The notes under the pieces: generated by a model
Told to the model about the DNA's origin: nothing
Databases searched by the model: none
The model's input: only the letters and a program-made list of their open reading frames with translations
Part shown: piece by piece, positions 25,866-35,964 of the stretch
Layout: each line of letters opens with the position of its first letter
Position numbering within the stretch: position 1 is the first letter of the stretch
Made by a program: the position numbers and the translations under genes
From: Christiangramia oceanisediminis
Lineage (GTDB): Bacteria; Bacteroidota; Bacteroidia; Flavobacteriales; Flavobacteriaceae
NCBI RefSeq assembly: GCF_022570735.2
Contig: NZ_JANCNS010000001.1
Span: 372,001 to 436,000 of the forward strand
Length of the DNA: 64,000 bases
Reading direction: 5' to 3'

Positions 25866-28481
25866 CTATTTTATAAACTGAGTTACCTCACTCAGAGCCT
25901 TATCCAGCCCGGCAGGATTTTTTCCACCCGCCGTGGCAAAGAATGGCTGGCCTCCGCCACCACCCTGTATATGTTTACCGAGCTCCCGTACAATATTGCC
26001 GGCATTCAGATCTTTTTCCTTCACGAGGTTCCTGGAGATATAACAGGAAAGCAATGCCTTTCCATTTTGCTCGGTTCCAAAAACCAATACAAGATTTTCC
26101 AGTTCATCGCCTAACTGAAAGCAAAGGTCCTTGATCCCCCCGGCATCCAGATCTACTTTTTTAGCCAAAAGGTTTACCCCGTTGATTTCCCTGATCTCCT
26201 GTTTCAGATCAGATTTCAGATTTTTAGCCTTGTCTTTCAGAAGGCTTTCAACCTGTTTCTTCAAATTAGCGTTCTCCTCCTGAAGCGAACTGATGGCCTT
26301 TGCCGGATCTTTAGGATTCTTCAATATATCCCTGATCTTCCCGAGAACTTCACTCTGTTCCTCGAAAAAGTTCATCGCCGCCTCCCCGGTGATCGCTTCT
26401 ATCCTTCTTATTCCTGAAGCCACCGCCGATTCCCCGGTGATCTTGAAATACCAGATATCTGCAGTATTACCAACATGGGTTCCGCCACAAAGCTCCATTG
26501 ATTCTCCAAAACGGATCGCTCTTACGGAATCCCCATACTTTTCTCCAAAGAGCGCAATAGCTCCCTGGTCTACAGCCTCTTTATAGCTCAGGTTCCTTTT
26601 TTCATCCAGTTCTATTTGCTCCCTGATCCTCGCATTAACGAAATCCTCAACCTGCTCTAATTCATCCTGGCTTAACTTGCTGAAATGGGAGAAATCGAAT
26701 CTCAGGTAATCGCTCTGCACCATCGAGCCCTTCTGTTCCACATGCGTACCAAGTATCTTTCTTAAAGCCTGGTGCAACAGGTGAGTAGCGGTATGGTTTG
26801 ATGCCGTTTTTGATCTGGAGGTGCGATCCACAATGGCTTCAAAGGTTCCTTCGGCCCTTTCAGGCATTTTCTTCACAAAATGAACGATCTGGTTATTTTC
26901 TTTTTTGGTATCCAGCACATCGATGACCTCCCCTTCAGAAGACATCAATATACCAGTATCCCCAACCTGACCTCCGCCTTCTGGGTAAAATGGCGTTTTG
27001 TCAAGTACCACCTGATACATCTTCCCTTTCTTTTTAGATTCAACCTCCCGGTACCGGGCGATCTTCACATTGGCCTCCAGGTTGTCATAACCAATAAAGG
27101 AGTCTTCCTCAACATTGGTTAGTTCATTCCAGTCACCGGCACTAACCTGTGTGGCTTTCCTGGATCGGTCTTTTTGTTTTTTCAGTTCCTCTCCAAAACC
27201 TTTTTCATCCAGCTCATAGCCATTTTCGCGTAAGATCAGTGCAGTTAGATCTATAGGAAAACCGTAAGTATCATATAATTCAAAGGCTTTCTCGCCGGAA
27301 ATCTTCTTATCTGCCGATTCTTTCATCAAATTTTCAAGAAGTACCAGTCCCTGGTCCAGGGTCCTTAAAAAGGAAGCTTCTTCTTCTCTAATAACGTTCT
27401 CTATCAAACCTGACTGAGATCGCAACTCAGGAAACGCGCTCCCCATTTGTTTACTTAGAACCGGAACCAGATGATAGATAAACGGCTCCTTGCTGTTTAG
27501 AAAGGTAAATCCATATCGGATTGCCCTTCTTAAAATTCGTCTTATCACATAACCGGCGCCTGTATTGCTCGGCAATTGCCCATCGGCAATACTGAATGCC
27601 ACTGCTCTTACGTGATCTGCAATAACCCTCATGGCGATATTAGCATCTTCAGCTTCACCGTATTTATTCCCGGTAATTTTTTCAATTTCTGAAATTAGCG
27701 GAGTAAAGACATCGGTGTCGTAATTCGATTTTTTATCCTGAAGCACCATACACAGTCGCTCGAATCCCATCCCGGTATCGATATGCTTGGCAGGAAGTTC
27801 TTCCAGGTCTCCGTTGGCCTTCCGGTTATATTGCATAAAGACCAGGTTCCAGATCTCTACTACCTGGGGATGATCCATATTCACCAGTTCTCTTCCGGGA
27901 ACTTTGGCTTTTTCTTCATCAGATCGAATGTCAATGTGAATTTCGGAACAAGGTCCGCAAGGCCCCTGGTCTCCCATTTCCCAAAAATTATCTTTTTTGT
28001 TTCCGTAGATGATCCGGTTTTCCGGCACGATCTCTTTCCATAGCTCCAGGGCTTCGGTATCCAAACCTAAATTATCGGCATCATCGCTTCCTTCAAATAC
28101 CGAAACATAGAGTTTATCGGGATCTATCTTAAATACCTCGGTAAGCAGTTCCCAGGCCCACTGAATGGCTTCCTTCTTAAAATAATCGCCAAAACTCCAG
28201 TTCCCAAGCATTTCGAACATGGTATGATGATAGGTATCATGCCCAACCTCTTCCAGGTCGTTATGCTTACCGCTAACCCTCAAACATTTTTGAGTGTCGG
28301 TCACCCGGGTATCTTTAGGCGTAGAATTGCCCAGGAAAAATTCCTTGAACTGGTTCATTCCCGCGTTGGTGAACATCAGGGTAGGGTCATCTTTGATCAC
28401 CATAGGTGCTGAAGGAACTATGCTATGGGATTTTGATTTAAAAAATTCTAAAAACTCTTTCCGGATCTCCTGTGACTTCAT
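25866..28481 (-). CDS. alaS: Alanyl-tRNA synthetase
   Basis: This 871-residue class II synthetase charges tRNA-Ala. The order is complete: the aminoacylation domain ([21 protein letters not shown], then [13 protein letters not shown] [14 protein letters not shown]), the editing domain with zinc-site motif [12 protein letters not shown] near residue 562 and CGGTHV near 663-668, a coiled coil ([19 protein letters not shown]), and the C-terminal DHHA1 domain ending in [17 protein letters not shown]. Length is typical. It is divergent from the M23 peptidase gene and followed by its own terminator. Confidence 0.98.
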   Translation of the reverse strand: MKSQEIRKEFLEFFKSKSHSIVPSAPMVIKDDPTLMFTNAGMNQFKEFFLGNSTPKDTRVTDTQKCLRVSGKHNDLEEVGHDTYHHTMFEMLGNWSFGDYFKKEAIQWAWELLTEVFKIDPDKLYVSVFEGSDDADNLGLDTEALELWKEIVPENRIIYGNKKDNFWEMGDQGPCGPCSEIHIDIRSDEEKAKVPGRELVNMDHPQVVEIWNLVFMQYNRKANGDLEELPAKHIDTGMGFERLCMVLQDKKSNYDTDVFTPLISEIEKITGNKYGEAEDANIAMRVIADHVRAVAFSIADGQLPSNTGAGYVIRRILRRAIRYGFTFLNSKEPFIYHLVPVLSKQMGSAFPELRSQSGLIENVIREEEASFLRTLDQGLVLLENLMKESADKKISGEKAFELYDTYGFPIDLTALILRENGYELDEKGFGEELKKQKDRSRKATQVSAGDWNELTNVEEDSFIGYDNLEANVKIARYREVESKKKGKMYQVVLDKTPFYPEGGGQVGDTGILMSSEGEVIDVLDTKKENNQIVHFVKKMPERAEGTFEAIVDRTSRSKTASNHTATHLLHQALRKILGTHVEQKGSMVQSDYLRFDFSHFSKLSQDELEQVEDFVNARIREQIELDEKRNLSYKEAVDQGAIALFGEKYGDSVRAIRFGESMELCGGTHVGNTADIWYFKITGESAVASGIRRIEAITGEAAMNFFEEQSEVLGKIRDILKNPKDPAKAISSLQEENANLKKQVESLLKDKAKNLKSDLKQEIREINGVNLLAKKVDLDAGGIKDLCFQLGDELENLVLVFGTEQNGKALLSCYISRNLVKEKDLNAGNIVRELGKHIQGGGGGQPFFATAGGKNPAGLDKALSEVTQFIK

Positions 28482-28612
28482 TCAGTTATTTTCTTGCAAA
28501 ATTCATTAAATTATGAAGACGGCAAAACAATTATTATATTTGTTCGTTAACCGTAATAAATTGCACGGTATTTGCGCCGTTTCGTGACGCAAAAATAGCA
28601 TAATTTTAGCTC

Positions 28613-29590
28613 ATGTCGAAGGTTAAATATTATTACGATAGCGAGACTCTTTCCTACAAGAAGATCGAGCAAAAAAAGGGTCGCCGGCTAGGAATCATCC
28701 TGTTGAGCATCACCGGAAGTTTTCTGGGTGGTTTCATTCTTTTAATGATCTATCTGAATATTCCTCAAATTGAAACCCCCAAGGAAAAAGCCTTGAAGAG
28801 AGAGCTTCATAATATGGAGCTTCAATACGGCCTTCTTAACAAGAAGATGGACCAGATCCAGGATGTGATGGCCAATATCGAGGATAGAGACAACAACATT
28901 TACAGGCTTTATTTCGAAACCAATCCAATTCCTGAAGAACAGCGAAGAGCAGGATTCGGAGGTATCAATAGATATAAAGATCTTGAAGGATTTGACAATA
29001 GCAAACTCATCATAGAAACCAGTAAGCGAATGGATGTGCTTACCAAAAGACTGGTAGTTCAATCTAAATCACTGGATGAGATCGCTGAACTGGCCAAGGA
29101 AAAGGGGGCCCTGCTTTCCGCTATTCCTGCCATTCAACCGGTAAACAATGAGGACCTGAGCAGGATCGCTTCAGGTTACGGCTGGAGAACAGATCCATTT
29201 ACAAAGGTTAAGAAATTCCATTACGGGATGGATTTTACCGCTCCAAGAGGGACACCAATTTACGCTACGGGCGATGGAACCGTAGTGCGCGCAGACAGCC
29301 GATCTACCGGTTACGGAAACCATATTCGAATAGATCATGGTTATGGTTATACCAGCCTGTATGCACATCTATACAAATACAATGTTCGCCGCGGCCAGAA
29401 AGTAAAACGGGGCGATGTGATTGGTTTTGTTGGAAGCACAGGTAGATCTGAAGCACCTCATCTACATTATGAGATCTTCAAGGATGACCAGCGTATCAAT
29501 CCTATCAATTTTTATTATGGAAACCTTTCTCCTGAAGAATTCGATAAGGTTCTGGAAAAAGCCCAACGTGAAAACCAATCACTTGATTAA
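28613..29590 (+). CDS. M23 family metallopeptidase, membrane-anchored
   Basis: This 325-residue protein has a short cytoplasmic start, a membrane anchor at about 27-49 (GIILLSITGSFLGGFILLMI), a coiled coil (KRELHNMELQYGLLNKKMDQIQDV), and a LytM/M23 domain at about 188-300. Zinc ligands are visible in FHYGMDFTAPRGTP (His and Asp) and APHLHYEIF (HxH). M23 enzymes cut peptide cross-links in peptidoglycan. Its stop shares one base with the start of the MerR-type gene, so the two are translationally linked. Confidence 0.93.
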   Translation: MSKVKYYYDSETLSYKKIEQKKGRRLGIILLSITGSFLGGFILLMIYLNIPQIETPKEKALKRELHNMELQYGLLNKKMDQIQDVMANIEDRDNNIYRLYFETNPIPEEQRRAGFGGINRYKDLEGFDNSKLIIETSKRMDVLTKRLVVQSKSLDEIAELAKEKGALLSAIPAIQPVNNEDLSRIASGYGWRTDPFTKVKKFHYGMDFTAPRGTPIYATGDGTVVRADSRSTGYGNHIRIDHGYGYTSLYAHLYKYNVRRGQKVKRGDVIGFVGSTGRSEAPHLHYEIFKDDQRINPINFYYGNLSPEEFDKVLEKAQRENQSLD

Positions 29591-29919
29591 TGCACATTAA
29601 CCTTCCCGAAAAACGCTATTACAGCATTGGCGAGGTCGCTGAAGCTTTTAAGGTGAACACATCCCTTATTAGGTTCTGGGAAAAGGAATTTGATGCGATC
29701 AAGCCAAAGAAGAACGCGAAAGGCAACCGCAAATTTACTCCCGATGACATCAAAAACCTGGAATTGATCTATCACCTGGTCAAGGAAAGAGGATTTACCC
29801 TCGAAGGAGCGAAAATTCATTTAAAGGAAGAAAAACAAAAAACATTAACTAACTTTGAGATAATCAGAAAGTTAGAACGAATAAAATCTGAACTAGTCAA
29901 CCTTAAAAATCATTTATAA
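29590..29919 (+). CDS. MerR family transcriptional regulator
   Basis: This 109-residue protein consists of a MerR winged helix domain (YYSIGEVAEAFKVNTSLIRFWEKEF, then NRKFTPDDIKNLELIYHLVKERGFTLEGAKIHL) and a short helical tail (FEIIRKLERIKSELVNLKNHL) for dimerisation. It lacks an effector-binding domain and cysteines, so it is not a metal sensor of the classic type. It overlaps the M23 gene by one base and is followed after one base by lemA, a conserved order in flavobacteria. Its targets are unknown. Confidence 0.9.
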   Translation: MHINLPEKRYYSIGEVAEAFKVNTSLIRFWEKEFDAIKPKKNAKGNRKFTPDDIKNLELIYHLVKERGFTLEGAKIHLKEEKQKTLTNFEIIRKLERIKSELVNLKNHL

Positions 29920-29920
29920 G

Positions 29921-30520
29921 ATGAAAAAGTGGTTAATACCTTTAGCGATCATTGTGATCGTTATTATTGTGATCTGGCAATTCGCTGCCGGTTTCAACAA
30001 CACCGCAGTAACCAAGGAAGAAAATGCAAAACTGGCCTGGTCTAATGTGGAGAGTTCTTACCAAAGAAGGAACGACCTTATTGGCAACCTGGTAAAAACC
30101 GTACAGGGAGCAGCCGATTTTGAGCAGGGTACCTTAACCGATGTGATCGAGGCCAGAGCCAAAGCCACTTCCATCAATGTAGATGCAGAGAATCTTAGCG
30201 CAAGCCAGATCCAGCAGTTCCAGGAAGCCCAACAGGGAGTTTCATCGGCCTTATCCAGATTACTGGTGACAGTTGAACGATATCCCGACCTCAAGGCAAA
30301 CCAGAATTTCCTCCAATTGCAATCGCAACTCGAGGGCACCGAGAATAGGATAAATGTCGCGAGGGATCGATTTAATGAAGCCGTGACAGATTATAATACT
30401 TATATACGGGTATTCCCGAATAACCTGCTTGCAGGCCTTTTCGGATTTGACCGTATGGAACGCTTCCAGGCCGATGCCGGAGCCGAAGATGCACCAGACG
30501 TAGAATTCGACTTTCAGTAA
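29921..30520 (+). CDS. lemA: LemA family membrane protein
   Basis: This 199-residue protein has an N-terminal membrane helix (WLIPLAIIVIVIIVIWQFAAG, split over residues 3-23) followed by the LemA four-helix domain (AKLAWSNVESSYQRRNDLIGNLVKTVQGAA; VTVERYPDLKANQNFLQLQSQLEGTENRINVAR). LemA proteins are common in bacteria and often paired with TPM-domain proteins, as here, but their biochemical role is not established. It is co-directional with the TPM genes and 3 bases upstream of the first. Confidence 0.93.
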   Translation: MKKWLIPLAIIVIVIIVIWQFAAGFNNTAVTKEENAKLAWSNVESSYQRRNDLIGNLVKTVQGAADFEQGTLTDVIEARAKATSINVDAENLSASQIQQFQEAQQGVSSALSRLLVTVERYPDLKANQNFLQLQSQLEGTENRINVARDRFNEAVTDYNTYIRVFPNNLLAGLFGFDRMERFQADAGAEDAPDVEFDFQ

Positions 30521-30523
30521 GCC

Positions 30524-30967
30524 ATGGCGGACGCAGACAAGGGATTTTTAACGAAAAAGGAAGAAGAAGAGATCGTTGAAGCCATCAGAAAGGCCGAACG
30601 AAAGACCTCGGGCGAAATAAGGGTGCATATTGAAAGAAGCACCGGTGGCCAGGATATCTTTGAACGGTCTATGGAAGTCTTCCATAAGTTGAAAATGGAC
30701 AACACAAAGGAAGATAACGGCGTCCTGATCTATGTTGCTGTAGAAGATCATAATTTTGTTATCTACGGGGATAAAGGCATCAATGCAGTTGTCCCCGACG
30801 ATTTCTGGGAAAGCACAAAAGACCTGATTGTATCCCACTTCAAAAATGGTGATTTTAAGACCGGACTCGTAGAAGGGATACTTAAGGCCGGTGAACAATT
30901 AGAAAAACATTTTCCCTGGGATGAAAATGACACCAATGAGCTATCCAATCAAATTTCTAAAGGCTAA
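30524..30967 (+). CDS. TPM domain protein without signal peptide
   Basis: This 147-residue protein is one TPM_phosphatase domain with no signal peptide or membrane segment: EEIVEAIRKAERKTSGEIRVHIE at its start, then DNGVLIYVAVEDHNFVIYGDKGINAVV and GDFKTGLVEGILKAGEQLEKHF. It should be cytoplasmic, unlike the next gene's product. The family name derives from a plant thylakoid phosphatase, but bacterial function is not settled. It overlaps the start of the next TPM gene by up to 47 bases. Confidence 0.88.
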   Translation: MADADKGFLTKKEEEEIVEAIRKAERKTSGEIRVHIERSTGGQDIFERSMEVFHKLKMDNTKEDNGVLIYVAVEDHNFVIYGDKGINAVVPDDFWESTKDLIVSHFKNGDFKTGLVEGILKAGEQLEKHFPWDENDTNELSNQISKG

Positions 30968-31763
30968 AAATATCAAACAGTTACTGCTTTTATTAATCCT
31001 TTTTACAGGATTTACGGCCATAGCTCAGCGGGATATCCCACCCAAACCATCTGAACAAACCAGTGTCTATGACGAAGCCGATATGCTATCGCCTTCCAAT
31101 GAAAAGATGCTGGAACAAAAACTGGTTAATTATTCAGATACCACATCTACACAGATCGTTATTGTGACCATTCCTTCCCTAGAAGGAGAATATGAAGGAA
31201 CCTATGCCGCGCACTGGGCCCACGAATGGGGTATTGGACAGAGCGATACCGATAATGGGCTTCTGGTCCTGGTTGCCCAGAAAGAACGGAAGATCTGGAT
31301 CACTACCGGTTTTGGTCTTGAAGAATATCTTACCGACGCAAAGACCAAGGAGATCATAGAATTGATCATTCTGCCTGAGTTCAGAAATGGTAATATTTAT
31401 GGCGGTCTAGACAAAGGAACTACAGCCATTTTCCAGGTATTGAACGGAACATTTAAAGGTGCTCCAAGCCCAGAAGGCTCTGGTGGCGGAGGTATATCTT
31501 TAAGGATCATCATCATCTTTTTTATCCTGTTCGTTATTCTAACCTCACTTTTCAATAAACGCGGTGGTGGAAGAAATGGTGGCAGAAGGTCTGGAAGAAG
31601 CACTTTGTGGGATGCTATCATTCTAAGCTCCATGGGACGCGGAAGTTTTGGCGGTGGAGGCTTTGGTGGAGGCAGTTCCGGAGGCGGTTTCGGTGGCGGA
31701 GGCTTCGGAGGAGGTTTCGGCGGCGGAGGCTTTGGCGGTGGCGGCGCTGGCGGAAGCTGGTAA
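30921..31763 (+). CDS. TPM domain membrane protein with glycine-rich tail
   Basis: This protein is up to 280 residues long; ATG codons at 30921, 30927 and 30936 are all possible starts. A signal peptide (IKQLLLLLILFTGFTAIAQ) precedes the TPM domain (about 40-165: VYDEADMLSPSNEKMLEQKL, STQIVIVTIPSLEGE, DNGLLVLVAQKERKIWITTGFGLEEYLTD). A membrane helix (about 193-212) follows, and a tail made mostly of Gly, Phe and Ser ends in GAGGSW. This matches the common YgcG-type layout seen with LemA. The domain faces the periplasm. Confidence 0.9.
   Translation: MKMTPMSYPIKFLKAKNIKQLLLLLILFTGFTAIAQRDIPPKPSEQTSVYDEADMLSPSNEKMLEQKLVNYSDTTSTQIVIVTIPSLEGEYEGTYAAHWAHEWGIGQSDTDNGLLVLVAQKERKIWITTGFGLEEYLTDAKTKEIIELIILPEFRNGNIYGGLDKGTTAIFQVLNGTFKGAPSPEGSGGGGISLRIIIIFFILFVILTSLFNKRGGGRNGGRRSGRSTLWDAIILSSMGRGSFGGGGFGGGSSGGGFGGGGFGGGFGGGGFGGGGAGGSW
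31645..31760 (+). repeat. Imperfect short tandem repeats coding the Gly-rich tail
   Basis: The DNA is an imperfect repetition of units like GGCGGTGGAGGCTTT, encoding (G)nF runs at the C-terminus of the membrane TPM protein. Its GC content is far above its surroundings, a product of glycine codons. Confidence 0.75.
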
Positions 31764-31786
31764 TTTAGTTGCAGTTTTCAGTATCT

Positions 31787-31823
31787 AGCAAGCAGTTGGA
31801 AGTAGCAGTCAGCAAGCAATTGG
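31787..31823. repeat. Short imperfect direct repeat in intergenic DNA
   Basis: AGCAAGCAGTTGG (31787-31799) and AGCAAGCAATTGG (31811-31823) differ at one base and lie 24 bases apart, in the 232-base gap between two TPM genes. Nothing else is recognised in that gap. Confidence 0.5.
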
Positions 31824-31995
31824 GAAATTTGTCAAACTTCAGATCTAGCTAAACACCTGTATCTTAAGTGAATTATATCCTATCGGATATCGATAATAAC
31901 TTTCAATTGCAGCCAGAATTTACTTAAGTTTTATTCTTCCAGGTTTGAAAAAGCTACATTAGGCCAGGTTCCCCATTATAGACATCCAACTGAAA

Positions 31996-32424
31996 ATGGT
32001 CGAGGAAAAGGTTTTATTCCCTGTATCTAGAGACTACTTTAATGATTTCGAAGAGATTTTCAGCATCCAACAGGAAGAGCGACTCGAAAAGCTGATTTCA
32101 AATTACGAAAAAGAAACCATCCGCGAAATCGCAATTATCACTGTAAAATCCATAGAGCCTTATGAGAATATCAGGGAATATGCAATGGCGATCTCTAATG
32201 ATTGGGAAGTTGGGAAGGAAGAAACCAGTAACGGACTCACTATTCTAATGTGCACCGAATTAAAAAGTGTTTGCATAACTACCTGGCTAAGGTTCCCGAA
32301 AACCCTGACCGATGACATTTGCAAAAAAGTGATCCCGGAATTCAAAAATGGGAACTATTATAGGGGTGTGGAAAAAGGTGCTCTGGAGATGATGAAAAAA
32401 GGAATTCCTAATATGTCTGCCTGA
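31996..32424 (+). CDS. Degenerate TPM-domain protein
   Basis: This 142-residue paralog of the two TPM proteins upstream is recognisable by EERLEKLISNYEKETIREIAIITVKS, WEVGKEETSNGLTILM and FKNGNYYRGVEKGALEM. The ITTGFGLE-type turn of the sibling is replaced by ITTWLRFPK. There is no signal peptide or C-terminal membrane helix, and the stop codon (32422-32424) lies inside a REP-like sequence. It may be a shortened duplicate or a cytoplasmic specialist. It is separated from the TPM pair by a 232-base gap with no obvious promoter. Confidence 0.65.
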   Translation: MVEEKVLFPVSRDYFNDFEEIFSIQQEERLEKLISNYEKETIREIAIITVKSIEPYENIREYAMAISNDWEVGKEETSNGLTILMCTELKSVCITTWLRFPKTLTDDICKKVIPEFKNGNYYRGVEKGALEMMKKGIPNMSA

Positions 32425-32441
32425 GCGGAGTCGAAGGCTAG
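32419..32441. repeat. REP-like palindrome (TGAGCGGAGTCGAAGG type)
   Basis: GCCT and AGGC flank GAGCGGAGTCGA, a form known as a dispersed intergenic repeat in many bacteria and related in sequence to the interior of the hairpin at 14539-14596. It supplies the stop codon of the TPM paralog. Confidence 0.5.
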
Positions 32442-32466
32442 CATCTGACCTTAGACAGCTTTAAAT

Positions 32467-32499
32467 AAAAAATGTCCTCAAATCTTGAGGACATTTTTT
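32467..32499. terminator. Bidirectional intrinsic terminator
   Basis: AAAAAATGTCCTCA and TGAGGACATTTTTT form a stem with A and T runs on either side, placed between the convergent TPM and clpX genes, so it works in both directions. Confidence 0.88.
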
Positions 32500-32545
32500 A
32501 TTATACCAGAACAGCTTTTAGCTTTTCACTTAAGGCTTATAGTCA

Positions 32546-33778
32546 TTAAGAAACCGCCTTTAGCTTGCTCATCGTTGACTTGTTCAATTTATCTTCAGCA
32601 TATTCACGGGTCACCGTAAATTCGCCTTCTTCGCTTTCCGGAAGGTCGAACATGGCATCGGTCAGGATAGCTTCGCAAAGCGATCTTAATCCACGTGCAC
32701 CAAGTTTGTATTCCACTGCCTTGTCCACGATATAATCCAGTGCCTGGTCTGTAATATCGAATTCGATATCATCCATTTCGAACAGTTTCTTATACTGCTT
32801 GATGATCGCATTCTTAGGCTCGGTAAGGATCGCTCTAAGCGTAGACCTGTCCAGCGGATTCATATACGTAAGTGCCGGAAGTCTACCAATGATCTCAGGG
32901 ATCAACCCGAATTCCTTCAGATCCTTTGGAATGATATACTTCAGCAGATTGGTACGCTCGATAGCATCCTCGCTTTTTGAAGCGCTAAAGCCAACCGCCT
33001 GCATGTTCAATCGTTTACTGATGATCCTTTCGATCCCATCAAAAGCACCACCTGCGATAAAAAGTATATTTTCAGTATTTACCTCGATAAATTTCTGATC
33101 AGGATGTTTACGACCTCCTTTTGGTGGTACGTTCACGGTGGTTCCCTCCAGAAGCTTCAGCAATGCCTGCTGAACACCTTCCCCGGAAACATCACGGGTG
33201 ATCGAAGGATTATCGCTCTTTCTGGCGATCTTATCGATCTCATCAATGAATACGATACCGCGTTGAGCTTTCTCCGTATTATAATCGGCTGCCTGAAGCA
33301 GACGGGTAAGAATACCTTCCACATCTTCTCCAACATAACCGGCTTCGGTCAATACAGTTGCATCAACAATAGCCAGCGGCACATTCAGCATTTTAGCGAT
33401 CGTTCTGGCCATAAGGGTTTTCCCGGTTCCGGTCTCCCCTACCATCACGATGTTACTTTTCTGGATCTCTACATCATCATCGGTCTCTGGCTGTAGCAAA
33501 CGCTTATAATGATTATAAACCGCAACAGACATCACTTTCTTGGTTTCCTCCTGCCCGATGATATATTCATCAAGGAAGGCTTTGATCGATTTTGGCTTGC
33601 TAAGCATTAAATCTGAAGATAGCTCTCTGGCCTCTCCCTGCCTTGATTCCTCTACCACAATACCATGCGCCTGCTCTATACAACGATCACAGATATGAGC
33701 ATCCAGCCCGGCAATCAGCAGATTGGTTTCAGGCTTCTTTCTTCCACAAAAGGAACATTCTAAATCTTCTTTCGCCAT
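32546..33778 (-). CDS. clpX: ClpX, ATPase subunit of the ClpXP protease
   Basis: This 410-residue protein has the N-terminal zinc-binding domain (ECSFCGRKK, later HICDRC), the Walker A motif GETGTGKT, Walker [10 protein letters not shown], and the pore-loop region [12 protein letters not shown]. It unfolds tagged substrates and feeds them to ClpP. It is downstream of clpP (51-base gap) and tig, all on the minus strand, the usual gene order. It ends before a bidirectional terminator. Confidence 0.98.
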   Translation of the reverse strand: MAKEDLECSFCGRKKPETNLLIAGLDAHICDRCIEQAHGIVVEESRQGEARELSSDLMLSKPKSIKAFLDEYIIGQEETKKVMSVAVYNHYKRLLQPETDDDVEIQKSNIVMVGETGTGKTLMARTIAKMLNVPLAIVDATVLTEAGYVGEDVEGILTRLLQAADYNTEKAQRGIVFIDEIDKIARKSDNPSITRDVSGEGVQQALLKLLEGTTVNVPPKGGRKHPDQKFIEVNTENILFIAGGAFDGIERIISKRLNMQAVGFSASKSEDAIERTNLLKYIIPKDLKEFGLIPEIIGRLPALTYMNPLDRSTLRAILTEPKNAIIKQYKKLFEMDDIEFDITDQALDYIVDKAVEYKLGARGLRSLCEAILTDAMFDLPESEEGEFTVTREYAEDKLNKSTMSKLKAVS

Positions 33779-33829
33779 TATCTAATTTTTCTTGAATTAC
33801 TCTTAAGTTAAAAAAAGTAATTCACAATT

Positions 33830-34510
33830 TTATCCTTCTCTTTTTAAAATTTCATCGATCATCCCGTATTCCTTGGCTTTTTCAGCCTTCATCCAGTAAT
33901 CACGATCACTGTCTTCATGCACCTTTTCGTAGGTTTGCCCTGAATGTTTAGCGATGATCTTATAAAGCTCTTCTTTCAATGTTATTATTTCACGGGCGGT
34001 GATCTCGATATCACTTGCCTGCCCCTGGGCTCCACCCATTGGCTGGTGGATCATCACACGGCAGTGTGGCAAACCACTTCGCTTTCCGTTTTCACCGGCA
34101 CATAAAAGAACTGCTCCCATAGAAGCCGCCATTCCAGTACAGATGGTAGCCACATCTGGCTTTATAAATTGCATCGTATCATAGATCCCAAGACCTGCAT
34201 ATACGCTTCCGCCAGGGGAGTTGATATAGATTTGAATATCTTTTGAAGCATCTGTACTTTCAAGGAATAACAACTGGGCCTGAACGATATTCGCAACCTG
34301 ATCATTGATTCCTGTTCCCAGGAAGATGATCCTGTCCATCATGAGCCTGGAAAACACATCCATCGCCACGGCATTCATCTGTCTTTCTTCAATGATATTA
34401 GGAGTCATGCCCTGGGGCAACATGCTACTTATGATCTTATCGTAATAATTGCTGTTGATGTTATGATCTGAAACAGCGTATTTTCGAAATTCTTTTCCGT
34501 AGTCCATCAA
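33830..34510 (-). CDS. clpP: ClpP, proteolytic subunit
   Basis: This 226-residue serine protease has nucleophile Ser130 (GMAASMGA), catalytic His155 (RVMIHQPMGG), and the Asp in the later helix. INSPGGSVYAG is the substrate-binding strand. It forms the ClpXP barrel with the product of the adjacent clpX. Start: two ATG codons are adjacent (34510 and 34507). The N-terminal propeptide-like part is longer than in E. coli, as in other Bacteroidota. Confidence 0.98.
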   Translation of the reverse strand: MMDYGKEFRKYAVSDHNINSNYYDKIISSMLPQGMTPNIIEERQMNAVAMDVFSRLMMDRIIFLGTGINDQVANIVQAQLLFLESTDASKDIQIYINSPGGSVYAGLGIYDTMQFIKPDVATICTGMAASMGAVLLCAGENGKRSGLPHCRVMIHQPMGGAQGQASDIEITAREIITLKEELYKIIAKHSGQTYEKVHEDSDRDYWMKAEKAKEYGMIDEILKREG

Positions 34511-34551
34511 TTTCTTTTGTTTATAGCATAATTAAAATTCCGGGGAGGGCC

Positions 34552-34586
34552 AAAAAAAGGCGTTATCCCGGATGAGTTAACGCCTT
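34552..34586 (-). terminator. Intrinsic terminator of tig
   Basis: On the minus strand AAGGCGTTA pairs with TAACGCCTT around a 12-base loop and is followed by seven T. It lies between tig and clpP, so clpP-clpX must be read through or have a separate promoter. Confidence 0.82.
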
Positions 34587-34614
34587 AAAGATAGATAATA
34601 AATCGTAAAAAGGC

Positions 34615-35937
34615 TTACTTATAGATAGCTTTCACAAATTCTTCGTAAGTCACTTCCTTTTCGTCGAATTTCATATTCTCTTTGTAGAATTCAAGCAGTT
34701 TTTCATTCATTAACTGCTCAGAAAGTCTCTTCACCTCATCCTGGTTTGAAAGGATCCTGGCAGCGATATCATCCAGTTCTTTTTCAGACGGATCCATCTG
34801 ACCAAACTGAGCCATTTGCTGCTTTATTTTATCGGTTGTAAAGGCTTTTAGATCATTGAAATCTACGTTAAGATTGTTATCGTTCACAACCTTTCCTTCG
34901 ATCAATTGATACCTAAGACCTTTCTCGCTCTTCTCATATTCCTCAACCGCTTCTTCTTCAGTAAGTGGCTTTTCACCTACAGTGCGAATCCATTTTTGTA
35001 GGAATTCCTTAGGAAGATCGAAATTTGTAGTTTCGATAAGGGCTTCGGTTATGTCGTTCATCAACTGCTGATCGCTCTGCTGCTGGAATTGCTTAGCCGC
35101 ATCTTCTTTGATCTTTTCCTTTAGCTCGGTTACAGTTTTTACCTTATCCTTTCCGAAGAGTTTGTCGAACAATTCCTGGTCAAGGTCTGCTAATTCCCTT
35201 TCATTGATCTCAGAAATGGTGAACTCCACCTCGATATCAAGATCATGAGCCTTATCATGCTCGATCCCTAAATGATTAATCAAGGCATGATCATCTTCAA
35301 AAAGACCTTTAGTTTTTAAAGTGATGGTATCACCAACCTTCGCTCCTGTGAACTTATTAAGGTTGCGCTTTCCTTTAATATTTTCAAGCTCGATGGTAGT
35401 TTCTTTCTCGATCCCTTCTTCTTCATTCTTAAAAGTACCGGCAACCGTATCTCCTTCCTCTACCTCTTCCTTGGTCTTTAGTTTTCCATATTGCTTCTGG
35501 ATGCTTTCGATCTGGTCGTTTACCATTTTCTCATCAGCAACAATATTATATTTGGTAACTGGCTTTTCAAGATCCAGGTTCACATCAAATTCGGGAGCAA
35601 GTCCAAGTTCGAATTCGAAGCTGTAATTATCCTTATCCCAGTCAAAATTTTCCTGTTCCTTAGGAATAGGGTTACCAAGAACATCGAGCTTCTCCTCGGT
35701 AAGATATTTATTAAGGCTTTCCTGAAGCAATTTGTTCACTTCATCCACCAACACGGCCTGGCCGTATTGTTTCTTAACCATTCCCATTGGCACATGACCT
35801 TTTCTGAAACCGGGAATATTGGCATTCTTACGGTAATCCTTTAATATTTTCTCTACTTTACCGGCATAATCCTCTTTCGCGATATCAACTTTAACTACCG
35901 CATTTAATTCATCAATATTCTCTCTGGTAATATTCAT
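34615..35937 (-). CDS. tig: Trigger factor-like chaperone
   Basis: This 440-residue protein has the ribosome-docking signature GFRKGHVP at residues 43-50. The middle domain is poorly conserved compared with FKBP-type prolyl isomerase, as usual in this phylum, and a long helical C-terminal chaperone domain follows. It binds nascent chains at the ribosome exit tunnel. It has a good promoter just upstream and a terminator downstream, and precedes clpP-clpX. Confidence 0.95.
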   Translation of the reverse strand: MNITRENIDELNAVVKVDIAKEDYAGKVEKILKDYRKNANIPGFRKGHVPMGMVKKQYGQAVLVDEVNKLLQESLNKYLTEEKLDVLGNPIPKEQENFDWDKDNYSFEFELGLAPEFDVNLDLEKPVTKYNIVADEKMVNDQIESIQKQYGKLKTKEEVEEGDTVAGTFKNEEEGIEKETTIELENIKGKRNLNKFTGAKVGDTITLKTKGLFEDDHALINHLGIEHDKAHDLDIEVEFTISEINERELADLDQELFDKLFGKDKVKTVTELKEKIKEDAAKQFQQQSDQQLMNDITEALIETTNFDLPKEFLQKWIRTVGEKPLTEEEAVEEYEKSEKGLRYQLIEGKVVNDNNLNVDFNDLKAFTTDKIKQQMAQFGQMDPSEKELDDIAARILSNQDEVKRLSEQLMNEKLLEFYKENMKFDEKEVTYEEFVKAIYK

Positions 35938-35964
35938 TTTGATCTGTTATAAAAAATTGGAGTG

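Noticed and set aside
24860-28481. Large plus-strand open frames opposite alaS and GSCFA
   Set aside because: They are shadows of well-supported minus-strand genes, with no export signals or family motifs.
28535-28542. TATATTTG box as promoter of the M23 peptidase gene
   Set aside because: No TTG at the expected spacing upstream, so I do not list it as a promoter.
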